A stretch of DNA of 64,000 bases from Chitinophaga niabensis (lineage in GTDB: Bacteria; Bacteroidota; Bacteroidia; Chitinophagales; Chitinophagaceae). Made by a program: the position numbers and the translations under genes. The DNA is taken from positions 930,001 to 994,000 of the forward strand of contig NZ_FSRA01000001.1 in assembly GCF_900129465.1 (NCBI RefSeq), read 5' to 3'. The notes below the pieces were generated by a model. The model was not told the DNA's origin, ran no database searches, and saw only the letters and a program-made list of their open reading frames with translations. This document shows, piece by piece, positions 7,480 through 16,594 of the stretch (its first letter is position 1; every line of letters begins with the position of its first letter).

Positions 7480-9105
7480 ATGGAACAGCATTATAGCAAT
7501 CTGGTTCAAAAATATCTGGCTAACAACCTTACAGCTTCCGAGCAAATGGAGCTGGCGGTGCTGAGTCGGTTGTCTGAGCCACACCAGGTCCAGGGAGAGA
7601 TGATCGTCATTAAAGGGGTGGCTGAACAGGAAGAGGTGGAAGAGGTACCTGTGCAGGCAGATGGAGAAAACGATCCCGGAGAAGATCATGTTCCTGAAGT
7701 ACAGGGGCAGCAACAGGGGGAAACCATACTTATACATCAGCAGCAGATAGAGAAAGATAATTTTTACAACAACGAAGAGGAGGAAGATGAAGACGATGAT
7801 TTTGACGATGATGAAGAAGAAAATTCTTCCTTACAGAGAAGCCGGCCGGACCACGAATTTTCCTACCTGTCTCTCGCATACGGAGCCCCTCCGGCCCGCA
7901 ATCAGAAGGTGTTCGAAGAACTGGATAGCTATATCTCCAACTGGAGCAGTAAACGAACCCCGCTACCACTGTCTTCCGGCAATGGCCAGGTATTCGAGCA
8001 GTTAGAAAGCCACATTTCCACCAGGAACGACAGATCAGTTGAGCCGTCCCCCCGCAGCCGCCAGCAGCTGGAAAGCCGCATCGCCGGATGGAATGATAAG
8101 TCCGCCCCCGGCTGGAAGGATAGGTCCCTCCATAGCTGGAAGGATAGGTTGATCTCCGGCAAACTGCTTTCGCGGCGCAAAGTACTATTCATTGCCGCCG
8201 GAGCTGCCCTGCTTATTTTATGTATCTCCTACCTCTGGCATTCACGTTACAAAGCGCAGCAAAGAGCGGAGGAACTGCATAACCGGCAGCTGATACCCCC
8301 CGGCAGCAACAAAGCCACGTTGATCCTTTCGGATGGTTCTGCTATTGAGCTGACCAATCGCAGGGATGGCCTGCTTACTATCCAGGGCGGAATAGAGGTA
8401 TTCAAATCCGGCGATTTTATGCTGGAATATAAGGTGCCGGCAACCGGGGTACAGGAAGTTGTTTCCAACACCATTGCCACCCCCCGCGGAGGCATTTACC
8501 AGCTCAGCCTGCCGGATGGTTCACACATTACCCTGAATGCCGGATCTTCCCTCACATTCCCCACTGTATTCAGTGGCCCGGCCCGGGAAGTAGTACTTAC
8601 CGGCGAAGCCTTTTTTGAAGTGGCGGAAGATACCCTGAGGCCCTTCCGGGTAAAAGCAGGTGAAACAGTGGCAGAGGCAATAGGTACCAGTTTTAATATC
8701 CTGTCTTATGCAGACGAGCCGCAGCAAACCACCACCATGGTGTCCGGCTCGGTGAAGCTCAATGCCCTGGGATTAGCATATATCATCCGGCCCGGAGAAC
8801 AGGCAATAGTGCATTACAGCCCCCGCAGGGTACAGGTAAGGAATGCTAAGGTAGAAGAGGAAGTTGCCTGGAAGAACGGGAAGTTCCGGTTCTTCAACCG
8901 CAGCGCCGGCAGCGTAGTAAACCAGGCAGCCCGCTGGTATAATATGGATGTGGAATGGAAAGGCGATTTCTCCGGCGTGTTATTATCGGCAGACACCTTA
9001 CGGGATGTCCCCCTTTCCGGGTTACTTGAAATGCTGGAAGCCTCCGGCCAGGTACATTTTAAAACAAAGGAGAAACGCCTCATCGTTTTCCCTGGCAGAT
9101 GGTAA
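7480..9105 (+). CDS. FecR family anti-sigma factor with long acidic, repetitive linker
   Basis: A 541-residue protein. Residues 1-35 (YSNLVQKYLANNLTASEQME) resemble the N-terminal sigma-binding segment of FecR proteins. A membrane segment lies at about residues 234-252 (RKVLFIAAGAALLILCISYL). The periplasmic part has a FecR domain (about 325-425; RGGIYQLSLPDGSHITLNAG, LTGEAFFEVAED) and a DUF4974-like tail. The oddity is the cytoplasmic linker, about 200 residues against the usual 30-60. It has an almost uninterrupted Asp/Glu run near residues 99-114, three degenerate repeats (VFEELDSYIS, VFEQLESHIS, RQQLESRIAG) and a short W-K/N-D repeat near 203-223. FecR proteins normally follow an ECF sigma gene and precede SusC/SusD; here both are missing. 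Confidence 0.85.
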   Translation: MEQHYSNLVQKYLANNLTASEQMELAVLSRLSEPHQVQGEMIVIKGVAEQEEVEEVPVQADGENDPGEDHVPEVQGQQQGETILIHQQQIEKDNFYNNEEEEDEDDDFDDDEEENSSLQRSRPDHEFSYLSLAYGAPPARNQKVFEELDSYISNWSSKRTPLPLSSGNGQVFEQLESHISTRNDRSVEPSPRSRQQLESRIAGWNDKSAPGWKDRSLHSWKDRLISGKLLSRRKVLFIAAGAALLILCISYLWHSRYKAQQRAEELHNRQLIPPGSNKATLILSDGSAIELTNRRDGLLTIQGGIEVFKSGDFMLEYKVPATGVQEVVSNTIATPRGGIYQLSLPDGSHITLNAGSSLTFPTVFSGPAREVVLTGEAFFEVAEDTLRPFRVKAGETVAEAIGTSFNILSYADEPQQTTTMVSGSVKLNALGLAYIIRPGEQAIVHYSPRRVQVRNAKVEEEVAWKNGKFRFFNRSAGSVVNQAARWYNMDVEWKGDFSGVLLSADTLRDVPLSGLLEMLEASGQVHFKTKEKRLIVFPGRW

Positions 9106-9109
9106 AGCC

Positions 9110-10726
9110 CTATAATACCTTTATCTCTGTTCTCCTGTTCTGCTGATGCGCTGCCTCAGTACAATCCGTACAGGCATTCACCGGTTTCATTTCTCCATAT
9201 CCTTTTGCTACCATTCTGTCTTTGCTGATGCCATTCCTTACCAGGTAATCCACCACACTTTGTGCCCGGGCCTGCGAAAGCCTGAGGTTATGTGCATCAC
9301 TGCCCCTTGCATCTGTATGTGCAGATAGTTCAATGCGTAGCGTAGGATTGTCCCGCAGGAAGAGGATCAGCTTTTTAAGATCGGAACTTGCATCAGGGCG
9401 AAGGTCTGACCTGTCCAGGTCATAATAGATCTTTTCCAGCCTGATCTCTTTGCCTTCTACCGCTTCTTCCACACCTAATTCCAGCTGTACATACAATGCC
9501 TGGCTTCTGTTCAGACCTTTGGTGCTGATCTTCTCAATATTGGAGAGGTAGTTTTTCTTTTTACCCGCAACGTTGAACTCAGAGCCCCCTTCCAGCTGAA
9601 AACGGAATTCCCCTGAACCCGCTTTGGAAGAAGCCTGGCGAACACTGCTTTTGGTTTCGTTGGTGAGCGTAACGTTCACATCTCCTTCTGCTTCTCCGGA
9701 AGTTTTGTTCACCGCTTTACCTACCAGGGTAAAACGGGGATCATTATGCGTTAAGGTGACCACGATATCACCGGCGGTATATTGTTCTTTATCTACCGTG
9801 CCGTAGGTGGCAGCAATGTCATTCAGACTGGCTTTAACGGTATAATCCAGTTGTGTTGTTTGAGGAAATACCACCTTACCATTTTTATCCGTAGCAGCTT
9901 CTGCTATTTTGCCTGCTGCATTGAACAGTGCCACGGTGACATCAGGCAGCGGCTGCCCGGTTAGTTCGTCTTTTACATATACCTGTATGTCTTTCAAAAG
10001 AACAGCCGCAGGCGGGAGCGTTTGCGTTTGCTTTTTCTTTTTAACGGGGAAGATGCGGTAGCTCACACCTGCAAAAACGCCATAGGAAGACACAGAGGTG
10101 ATGTCTTTCACATAGTTCACATTGTTAGGCAGCGCAATGATCTCCGAATAAGAATAGGGCGCTTCGCTATTGATATGATAGAGGTAGTAAGCCCCGGCCT
10201 GCACTGCCCATTTTGGTGTGAAATAATAGTTAACGCTCGCCTTTGCTTTCGCCGCACCATAGTGCTTTTTATTATACCCTGCATGGTTGAACATGGACAT
10301 ATTCAGCGGCCCCGCAAAAACTGCATCTGCTTTGATCGCAGACCCATCCGCATAAGAAATGCCGCCCCTCAGGTTGAGTTCTGCCACCAGCTTTCCGGCC
10401 TGGAGTTTAAATGAAGGTCCTATGCCCGCAAAGTACCGTTGCATTTTTGTAGCGGAAAAGGTATAACTGTTGGCATTTAAACCGCTGGAATCATAACGGG
10501 CAGCCTTATTGGTATAAACGTCAACGTCTATACCAATGCCCCAGAAACTCCAGTACTTATCTGCGCTGAAGCCTGCATTAAAGCCTGCCAGCGGCATTTT
10601 AACGGTAGGGGGCATATTATATTTATGGCCAAGATCAAGGCCGCCCCTCAGGGAGAATTGCGTGAATTTATGTTGCGCAGAAGCCGTGGTGGCAATAAAG
10701 AACAGTAGAATCAATAAACGTTTCAT
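9110..10726 (-). CDS. OmpA family outer-membrane protein
   Basis: A 538-residue exported protein with signal peptide MKRLLILLFFIATTASAQ. The region up to about residue 225 looks like an outer-membrane beta-barrel (alternating aromatic strands such as YFAGIGPSFKLQ and YGVFAGVSYRIFP). Next come Ig-like carboxypeptidase-regulatory repeats (YVKDELTGQPLPDVTV; DKNGKVVF) and a C-terminal OmpA/MotB peptidoglycan-binding domain from about 425 (YYDLDRSDLRPDA, LSAHTDARGSDAHNLRLSQ, GYGEMKPV, NRRTEIKVL). It probably links the outer membrane to peptidoglycan. The gene converges on the FecR gene with 4 bases between stops. A pair of cysteines (ACTDC) in the OmpA domain may form a disulfide. Confidence 0.9.
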   Translation of the reverse strand: MKRLLILLFFIATTASAQHKFTQFSLRGGLDLGHKYNMPPTVKMPLAGFNAGFSADKYWSFWGIGIDVDVYTNKAARYDSSGLNANSYTFSATKMQRYFAGIGPSFKLQAGKLVAELNLRGGISYADGSAIKADAVFAGPLNMSMFNHAGYNKKHYGAAKAKASVNYYFTPKWAVQAGAYYLYHINSEAPYSYSEIIALPNNVNYVKDITSVSSYGVFAGVSYRIFPVKKKKQTQTLPPAAVLLKDIQVYVKDELTGQPLPDVTVALFNAAGKIAEAATDKNGKVVFPQTTQLDYTVKASLNDIAATYGTVDKEQYTAGDIVVTLTHNDPRFTLVGKAVNKTSGEAEGDVNVTLTNETKSSVRQASSKAGSGEFRFQLEGGSEFNVAGKKKNYLSNIEKISTKGLNRSQALYVQLELGVEEAVEGKEIRLEKIYYDLDRSDLRPDASSDLKKLILFLRDNPTLRIELSAHTDARGSDAHNLRLSQARAQSVVDYLVRNGISKDRMVAKGYGEMKPVNACTDCTEAAHQQNRRTEIKVL

Positions 10727-10798
10727 CTTTCAGGATTTTGATCACATATAGAGATCAACAGGGGCCCTGGTTTGTTACCTCTGCCTAAAATGGCTATG

Positions 10799-10829
10799 TT
10801 TGCATAAATTAAAATCAATATGTAATTTG
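10799..10829 (+). promoter_or_regulatory. Promoter of the methyltransferase/membrane protein pair
   Basis: TTTG at 10799-10802, 20 bases, then TAATTTG at 10823-10829. This is one base shorter than TAnnTTTG but has the normal -33 spacing. The -7 element ends 7 bases before the ATG at 10837, so the leader is very short. Confidence 0.5.
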
Positions 10830-10836
10830 CCGCCCC

Positions 10837-11490
10837 ATGCAAAATCAAATATCCAACAGGGATCTGTTACAATACCTTAAATCACTCGACTTTACTGCAG
10901 GCTTCGTGGACAAGCTGAAAGTGTACTACCGGCCCCTCGTATGCCCCTTTGTAGATCTGATCGGCTTACTAAAACCGGGAGAGAAGATCGGGGACGTTGG
11001 CTGTGGCTCCGGCCAGTTTTGCCTTTTGCTGGCTGAATTTGCCAAACCTTCCTATATCTTCGGCATAGAGATCAACGACCGCCTTGTAGAGAACGCACGC
11101 CAGTTATTTGATCGGTATGCGCATGTTCCCTATCATTTCGAGAAGTTCGACGGGGTACATTTCCCCGATGCCATAGGTGACCTGGATGTGGTGTTCCTGA
11201 ATGATGTATTACATCATGTACCTAAGGATAGCCAGCACCAGTTCATGAAGGGTTTACTGGCAAAAATGAAACCGGGTGCCCGGCTGATCATCAAAGATAT
11301 CAACGGAGCCAGCCCGCTCGTGTATTTCAACAAAATGCACGACCTCGTGTTTGCAGGTGAAATAGGAAATGAATTGCCACCCGCCACGGTAGATAAATGG
11401 CTCGGAGAAGAAGGCGCCAAAGTTTTAGCATTTAAAAAACAAAGATTATATGTTTACCCCCATTACACAATTGTTGCAGAGAAACACTAA
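10837..11490 (+). CDS. Class I SAM-dependent methyltransferase
   Basis: A 217-residue cytoplasmic protein with the class I methyltransferase fold: motif I GDVGCGSGQFCLLLAEF (about residues 51-67), acidic strand end IFGIEIND, post-motif DVVFLNDVLHHVPKDS and motif III MKPGARLIIKDING. The substrate is not evident. The gene for a polytopic membrane protein starts inside its last 41 bases, so the two are translationally coupled and may act on the same membrane lipid or glycan. The small-molecule type fold lacks an RNA- or DNA-recognition domain. Confidence 0.85.
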   Translation: MQNQISNRDLLQYLKSLDFTAGFVDKLKVYYRPLVCPFVDLIGLLKPGEKIGDVGCGSGQFCLLLAEFAKPSYIFGIEINDRLVENARQLFDRYAHVPYHFEKFDGVHFPDAIGDLDVVFLNDVLHHVPKDSQHQFMKGLLAKMKPGARLIIKDINGASPLVYFNKMHDLVFAGEIGNELPPATVDKWLGEEGAKVLAFKKQRLYVYPHYTIVAEKH

Positions 11491-12574
11491 GAGGAAGGGG
11501 CTGTTTCTCATCATCTGCTTCTCTTTATTATCCCTGTATCCCATCTATAAAAACTTTTATAATGGAAGGGCTGTTACTACTTACGAACGTCACATCGCAC
11601 TCATAGAAGGAAGGTCTGAATACTACAATCCCTGGCAGTACCGCATGTTAAGCCCTATGATCATCGAGGGTTTAATGTGGACGTACAACCATACCGTTGA
11701 TAAGATCTATCCCATAGAGGAAAAGCTGCATATACAGATCAACGAAACATCTGAACCAACACCTGAAACAAAGGAGTTCATACAATTGCTGAATACCAAA
11801 GGCGCGTTGAAGTACATGATCGTTTTTATCTTCTTCCGTTTTGTATTGAACCTGCTGGTGTTCGCATTAGCCTATTGTGTATGGAAGTATTTTGTGCAAA
11901 GCAACTGGCTGGCATTCTTCGGGCTGTTGTTTGTAACACTTGCCATGGGGAATGCAGTGGCTGCAAGTGATCTTACTTTTAATACCTACCTGGATAATGT
12001 ATTCTACCTGCTTACAGCCTACCTGATCGTCTATAAAAAGAACCCTTACTGGTTATTTGTGATCGTTCCGCTGGCGGCATTTAACAGGGAAACATCGCTG
12101 CTGATACCTTTCCTTTTCTTTGTCTCACAAATGGATTTTTCTGACTTCCAGCTGAAGAAGATGTTTCCTCCGCTTAAGATATGGATGATCACAGGTGCAT
12201 TGTATATCATCTTCTTTTCCATATTTATTGCGGTACGTGTGCATTATGGTTACCGTCCGCCGCAGATCTGGAAAGTACCTGCAGGTATACAAATGATCAA
12301 GCTGAACCTCTTCAGTGCCGTAGCCATGAAATCTTACTTTGAAATGCTGGGCGTGTTCACTGTTATTCCGTTGATCATCCTGTACAAGTTCCGTTCTTTC
12401 CCTACTTTACTGAAAGTATGGTTCCTGGCAATTGTACCTGCCTGGTTTGCCGTGCATCTCTATTCTGTGGTAACTTACCAGACACGTTTGTTCCTGGTAC
12501 CCGTTATCATGATCATGATGCCGATGCTGCTATGGCTTATTGAAAATGAAATAAAGAAATTAAGAACTGCATAA
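11450..12574 (+). CDS. Polytopic membrane protein, glycosyltransferase-39-like or unknown
   Basis: A 374-residue protein with about eight to ten hydrophobic segments, the first at residues 17-35 (GLFLIICFSLLSLYPIYKNF). A hydrophilic loop near residues 40-110 contains NPWQYRMLSPMI. Long loops between membrane helices and a C-terminal aromatic cluster recall lipid-linked sugar glycosyltransferases (GT-C fold), but I see no clear catalytic Asp pair. The ATG lies within the methyltransferase gene (41-base overlap). A strong hairpin terminator follows at 12581. Confidence 0.6.
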   Translation: MFTPITQLLQRNTKRKGLFLIICFSLLSLYPIYKNFYNGRAVTTYERHIALIEGRSEYYNPWQYRMLSPMIIEGLMWTYNHTVDKIYPIEEKLHIQINETSEPTPETKEFIQLLNTKGALKYMIVFIFFRFVLNLLVFALAYCVWKYFVQSNWLAFFGLLFVTLAMGNAVAASDLTFNTYLDNVFYLLTAYLIVYKKNPYWLFVIVPLAAFNRETSLLIPFLFFVSQMDFSDFQLKKMFPPLKIWMITGALYIIFFSIFIAVRVHYGYRPPQIWKVPAGIQMIKLNLFSAVAMKSYFEMLGVFTVIPLIILYKFRSFPTLLKVWFLAIVPAWFAVHLYSVVTYQTRLFLVPVIMIMMPMLLWLIENEIKKLRTA

Positions 12575-12580
12575 TAAAAG

Positions 12581-12610
12581 AAGCCGTCCCAATACATCGG
12601 GACGGCTTTT
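12581..12610. terminator. Bidirectional intrinsic terminator
   Basis: A 10-bp stem AAGCCGTCCC / GGGACGGCTT with an 8-base loop. T tracts follow on the plus strand (TTTT) and, less regularly, on the minus strand. It separates the membrane protein gene from the convergent lipoprotein gene. Confidence 0.8.
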
Positions 12611-12629
12611 CCAATTTAAAGGGGCTATA

Positions 12630-13694
12630 CTATTTGCTATTCATTTGATTGATCAGGCCTATTAACGCTGCCTCAGATACTTCCTGTGGTATAAAATCGA
12701 TCCCTACATAATTATCTGTACCGTTAGGAGCGGGGATGGTCACATCCTTCATATGTGCGTAGAACTTTCCGTTCTTTGAAGAGATGGCCAGGAAGGTACC
12801 TTCCATACCCACGGTGAATGATTGCTGATAGCTCAGTAATCCCTCTTTACCAGCCGGTGCATTCACAATTACATTATAGAGTTTAATGAGCGTATTCTGG
12901 TTCTTTTGTTTGAAGAAGAGCATCGTAGGTTCTTTACCAGTGTAGTTGGAATTGGTTTGCTCGTTATAGTTAACGGTAAAGTATCCCAGTACGGTTACTC
13001 TTGTGCCGCCATTATTGAGGAGCGCATCACAGTTCCGCCATTGACCCAGGGCATCCAGCATAAAGGTGGATTCGGTACCTGCAGGATTGGAAGTAGCAGT
13101 AGTACCCATATCTATCCAGTTAACACCTTTAGGTACTTTGATGCTGGAAGTTACACTGCTCGGAGCATTCACATGGTTGTAACCGGTAGAAGTGGTAGAA
13201 ATGGTAGTGTCTCCATCCCAGATCGGAATTTTATTGCCCTGCCCCTGTGCTTCTCTTATACCCAGTGGTACCACCACCTGTGCTGAGTCTTTTTTAATAC
13301 CCAGTTCAGCGCCGTTCTTATCAGCTTTCACGATCAATTCTCCGAAAGAGCGGAGGAAACCACCTTTGGCATCCATGGTAGGTTTATCTCCGAGGATCAT
13401 GTCGCTGGGTTTCAGAATGTCTTTAACATGCACTTTAATGTTCCCGCTCACTACATTGTTGTTGGCATCCAGGAATACATTAGCCGGGAACTTGATCTTA
13501 GTGCCTTTGCTGGTGGTAATGGTTCCGCCGACACTGGCATCGAGGGTGAAGGATTCTGCTTTAGGAGCGTAAGCTTCAAAGAAAGCAGTCATAGTGCCCA
13601 GGTCGGAAAAATCATTCGTTACCTGTTTGTCCTTCCGGCAGGAGGTTATACCTACAGCGGAAATAACGGCGATGGAAAGGATCAGCTTTTTCAT
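12630..13694 (-). CDS. Secreted lipoprotein, function unknown
   Basis: A 354-residue protein with lipoprotein signal MKKLILSIAVISAVGITSC (lipobox ITSC, Cys19). The mature protein is beta-rich. An early segment (GGTITTSKGTKIKFPANVFL, then a NIKVHVKDI-type strand) resembles the ZU5-like or Ig-like domain often seen at the start of surface lipoproteins in Chitinophaga and relatives. No catalytic motif is visible. It is a single gene, convergent with the membrane protein gene and divergent from the DoxX-like gene. Confidence 0.75.
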   Translation of the reverse strand: MKKLILSIAVISAVGITSCRKDKQVTNDFSDLGTMTAFFEAYAPKAESFTLDASVGGTITTSKGTKIKFPANVFLDANNNVVSGNIKVHVKDILKPSDMILGDKPTMDAKGGFLRSFGELIVKADKNGAELGIKKDSAQVVVPLGIREAQGQGNKIPIWDGDTTISTTSTGYNHVNAPSSVTSSIKVPKGVNWIDMGTTATSNPAGTESTFMLDALGQWRNCDALLNNGGTRVTVLGYFTVNYNEQTNSNYTGKEPTMLFFKQKNQNTLIKLYNVIVNAPAGKEGLLSYQQSFTVGMEGTFLAISSKNGKFYAHMKDVTIPAPNGTDNYVGIDFIPQEVSEAALIGLINQMNSK

Positions 13695-13885
13695 ATAGTG
13701 TGTTTTTGTTTTCAGGAGTAGATAACCGACCTGGGAGAATTGTTACCTCCATCCTGAAAAAAAACACTAGATCATTGATATTCATGCTTATCATGCTCCC
13801 GGGAAATAAAAGGGGAATTTTTTCATGGATTATTTTTTTAAAGTATATTCATGAGCAGAACTACCTATTCACTAAATTTAATCAA

Positions 13886-15142
13886 ATGCCTGTATACCCA
13901 ACGCATCCCTGGAGCCCGACACAGAAAATTTCTTTCCGGTTTTTCTTCGCTTTTTTCATTTTATACACTTTCCCTTTTCCGCTGACCATAGTGCCTTACC
14001 TGTCTTACTGGTATTCGCTGTTATGGCAGCAGATTGTGCCATGGGTGGGCGCACATTTCCTGCATCTTCCACCCATCACCATTTTTACGAATGGCAGTGG
14101 AGATACTACCTATGACTATCTGCTACTGCTCAGTTATATAACACTGGCCCTGCTGATCGCCATTATATGGTCCCTGCTGGACAGGCGGCGGAAAAGTTAT
14201 CATATCGCCTATCACTGGTTAAGGGTGCTGGTCCGTTATTACGTGGCAGGTATGATGTTCCTTTATGGCATTATCAAGATCTTCCATCTGCAGATGCCTG
14301 CTCCATATCTCTCCCAGCTGGTGCAGCCTTTCGGGGATAAATCTCCTATGGGCCTGGCATGGTCCTATGTAGGGTACTCCACTACATTCAGTGCATTCAC
14401 CGGCTGGTCTGAAGTGATTGCAGGCGCATTCCTCCTGTTCCGCAGAACAACGCTGCTGGGGGCTGTATTATGTTCTTTTGTTGCCGTGAATATTGTTGCG
14501 ATCAATTTCTGCTTTGATGTACCGGTGAAACTGTTCTCCTCTATGTTGCTGCTGATGTCCATCTTCCTGATGGCGCCGGATGTGCAGCGTTTACTGAACG
14601 TTTTCCTCCTGAATAAACCTGCGGAACCGCGTGCATATTATTCTTACCTGCCTAAGCGCTGGATGCGCATTACCGCCATTGTGATAAAGGTCCTTTATAT
14701 TGCGTACATCATTATCCCCCAGGTTGAAAACGGCATAAATGGCCAAAAGCGTTACGGCGATAAGCGGCCGCTACCGCCTTTATACGGTATTTACAATACA
14801 GAACTGCTGGTGCGTAATAATGATACCATTCCGCCACTCACAACAGATACCACCCGCTGGCGGCAGCTGATCATCCAGTTTGAAAAAAGGGCTACGGTAA
14901 AGCTGATGAATGATACTATCAAGCCGTATAACCTTGTGGTGGATACCACGTTGAAAACGGCCACTGTTTTTAGTAACACAGATACCTTACACAAGGTAGT
15001 TTTGAATTATAAAGCGGATTCCGTTTATCTCACTTTATCCAATGATTCCCTCTATTACCGCTTTAAAAAATATGATCACCGGAATTTCCGCCTTATAAGC
15101 CGGGGTTTCAGGTGGGTGAATGAATATCCATATAACCGCTAA
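13886..15142 (+). CDS. DoxX/MauE-like membrane protein with C-terminal soluble domain
   Basis: The 418-residue form starts at the ATG at 13886 (MPVYPTHPWSPTQ). Upstream in-frame codons give a poor, Arg/Lys-rich extension, and TAAATTTA lies just before this ATG. About seven membrane segments follow; the region LVRYYVAGMMFLYGIIKIF to SSMLLLMSIFLMAPD has the four-helix look of the DoxX/MauE family. After about residue 280 a non-membrane beta-rich domain of some 110 residues follows. DoxX-type proteins take part in envelope redox or quinone-linked processes, but a specific role cannot be read here. The AraC gene starts 27 bases downstream. Confidence 0.65.
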   Translation: MPVYPTHPWSPTQKISFRFFFAFFILYTFPFPLTIVPYLSYWYSLLWQQIVPWVGAHFLHLPPITIFTNGSGDTTYDYLLLLSYITLALLIAIIWSLLDRRRKSYHIAYHWLRVLVRYYVAGMMFLYGIIKIFHLQMPAPYLSQLVQPFGDKSPMGLAWSYVGYSTTFSAFTGWSEVIAGAFLLFRRTTLLGAVLCSFVAVNIVAINFCFDVPVKLFSSMLLLMSIFLMAPDVQRLLNVFLLNKPAEPRAYYSYLPKRWMRITAIVIKVLYIAYIIIPQVENGINGQKRYGDKRPLPPLYGIYNTELLVRNNDTIPPLTTDTTRWRQLIIQFEKRATVKLMNDTIKPYNLVVDTTLKTATVFSNTDTLHKVVLNYKADSVYLTLSNDSLYYRFKKYDHRNFRLISRGFRWVNEYPYNR

Positions 15143-15169
15143 AAGAAAAAGGCCGATCTTTGCAGCATT

Positions 15170-16072
15170 ATGGAACAACCGGAAATCACCACCACCGAAT
15201 ATGGCACAATGACCCGCATGATCTGGCATTGTGATGAGATCCTTGTAGGGCATTCCATTACCCGGTATAACAGGCTCACCTCTCATAAGGGTAGCAGTGA
15301 AACGGATGTGGTACGCTTCCATTTTGGCATGAAGGGAAATTACAGTTTCAGCTACAAACAGCTGGACCAAACCTACGACCTGATCGGCGGGCATCACAAT
15401 ATCATGTACTCCAAAGGATTTGATATTGAGATATGGAACAGGACGCTGGAAGTGGAGGTATTTGGCATCCAGTTCCCGCGGGAACTCTTCGTGAAATTCA
15501 CCCAGAATGCCAACGACCGCCTGAAACGTTTTGCAGAAGATATCCTGGCAGAAAAGAGTGTGATGCTTTCAGAACACTGGGGGGCTATTGATGCACCTAT
15601 CCAGCAGGTGCTCCAGCAGATCATTCATTGCAAATACGGGGGAGACCTTAAAAAGCTCTTCCTCCTTTCCAAAAGCATAGAATTGCTGGTGTTATGCGCG
15701 GAAGCGTATAACGTGGCCATGGAAAAAAGGGAGCTTTTTGTAAAGAGTAAAACGGATAAGGAAAAGATCATAGCCGTGAGGGACCTGATCAATGAACGGG
15801 TGGCAGACCCGCCCAATCTTTCTGAAATTGCCCGTACCGTTGGCCTGAATGAATACAAGCTGAAGCGGGGTTTTAAGGAAACCTTTTCCAATACCGTATT
15901 TGGTTACCTCACGGAGCAAAGGCTTCACCTGGCGCATCAATACCTGCGGGATACTTCCAAAACAGCTGCGGAGATCTCCTATGAGCTGGGCTATGCTACC
16001 CCGCAGCACTTTAATAATGCCTTTAAGACCAAATTCGGTATTACACCCAATTCCGTTAGAAATAATCCGTAA
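15170..16072 (+). CDS. AraC family transcriptional regulator, PchR-like
   Basis: A 300-residue regulator with a diverged N-terminal sensor domain (about residues 1-150) and a C-terminal AraC domain (about 205-300): NLSEIARTVGLNEYKLKRGF, then VFGYLTEQRLHLAHQYL, AAEISYELGYATPQHFNNAF and FGITP. The sequence KLKRGFKETFSNTVFGYL is characteristic of the PchR-like branch and is shared with the regulator at 55806-56717. The SRPBCC, acetyltransferase and OsmC genes downstream are possible targets. Start chosen at the ATG directly following GATCTTTG. Confidence 0.9.
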   Translation: MEQPEITTTEYGTMTRMIWHCDEILVGHSITRYNRLTSHKGSSETDVVRFHFGMKGNYSFSYKQLDQTYDLIGGHHNIMYSKGFDIEIWNRTLEVEVFGIQFPRELFVKFTQNANDRLKRFAEDILAEKSVMLSEHWGAIDAPIQQVLQQIIHCKYGGDLKKLFLLSKSIELLVLCAEAYNVAMEKRELFVKSKTDKEKIIAVRDLINERVADPPNLSEIARTVGLNEYKLKRGFKETFSNTVFGYLTEQRLHLAHQYLRDTSKTAAEISYELGYATPQHFNNAFKTKFGITPNSVRNNP

Positions 16073-16100
16073 TATGCAATCCCTCTTTTTCCCGGCAGGT

Positions 16101-16108
16101 TATTTTTG
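16101..16108 (+). promoter_or_regulatory. Bacteroidota -7 promoter element before the SRPBCC gene
   Basis: TATTTTTG matches TAnnTTTG and lies 18 bases before the ATG at 16127. It supports 16127 rather than the in-frame codon at 16106, which lies inside the element. No clear -33 TTG. Confidence 0.45.
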
Positions 16109-16126
16109 TGTCAAAATAAAAACATT

Positions 16127-16585
16127 ATGCATACTTCATTAGTTGTAACTAACAACATCATTATTGATGCACCTGCCGCCAAAGTATGGGATGCCCTTGT
16201 GAACCCTGCTAAAACCAAACAGTACATGTTCGGTTGCGAAACGGTATCAGACTGGAAAAAGGGCAGTACCCTGGAATGGAAGGGTAATTTTGATGGGATA
16301 GACCTGGTAGCCGTGACCGGGGTGATCGTGGATATTCAACCGGGTAAATACCTGGCCTATACTGCCATCGACCCCAATAACCCTGCTATCAAAGACACGC
16401 CGGAGCGTTGTATCACCGTTACCTACAGCCTGGAAGAAAAGAACGGGCAAACCACTTTCACCGTAACCCAGGGAGATTACGCTAAGGTGGAAGACGGGGA
16501 ACGCAGGTACAAAGAAGCATATAACGACGGAGTAGGTTGGGACCCTATCCTGGTGGAGATCAGGAAACTCGTGGAAAGTAACTAA
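16127..16585 (+). CDS. SRPBCC (AHSA1-like) domain protein
   Basis: A 152-residue cytoplasmic protein that is a single START/Bet v 1-like domain. It begins NNIIIDAPAAKVWDALVNPA, has the central WKKGSTLEWKG and YTAIDPNN segments, and ends with a long helix (VGWDPILVEIRKLVES). Members of the AHSA1-like group bind hydrophobic ligands or act as co-chaperones; many in Bacteroidota are uncharacterised. It begins a short cluster with the acetyltransferase (9 bases downstream) and OsmC genes. Confidence 0.85.
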   Translation: MHTSLVVTNNIIIDAPAAKVWDALVNPAKTKQYMFGCETVSDWKKGSTLEWKGNFDGIDLVAVTGVIVDIQPGKYLAYTAIDPNNPAIKDTPERCITVTYSLEEKNGQTTFTVTQGDYAKVEDGERRYKEAYNDGVGWDPILVEIRKLVESN

Positions 16586-16594
16586 ATTGTTGAT

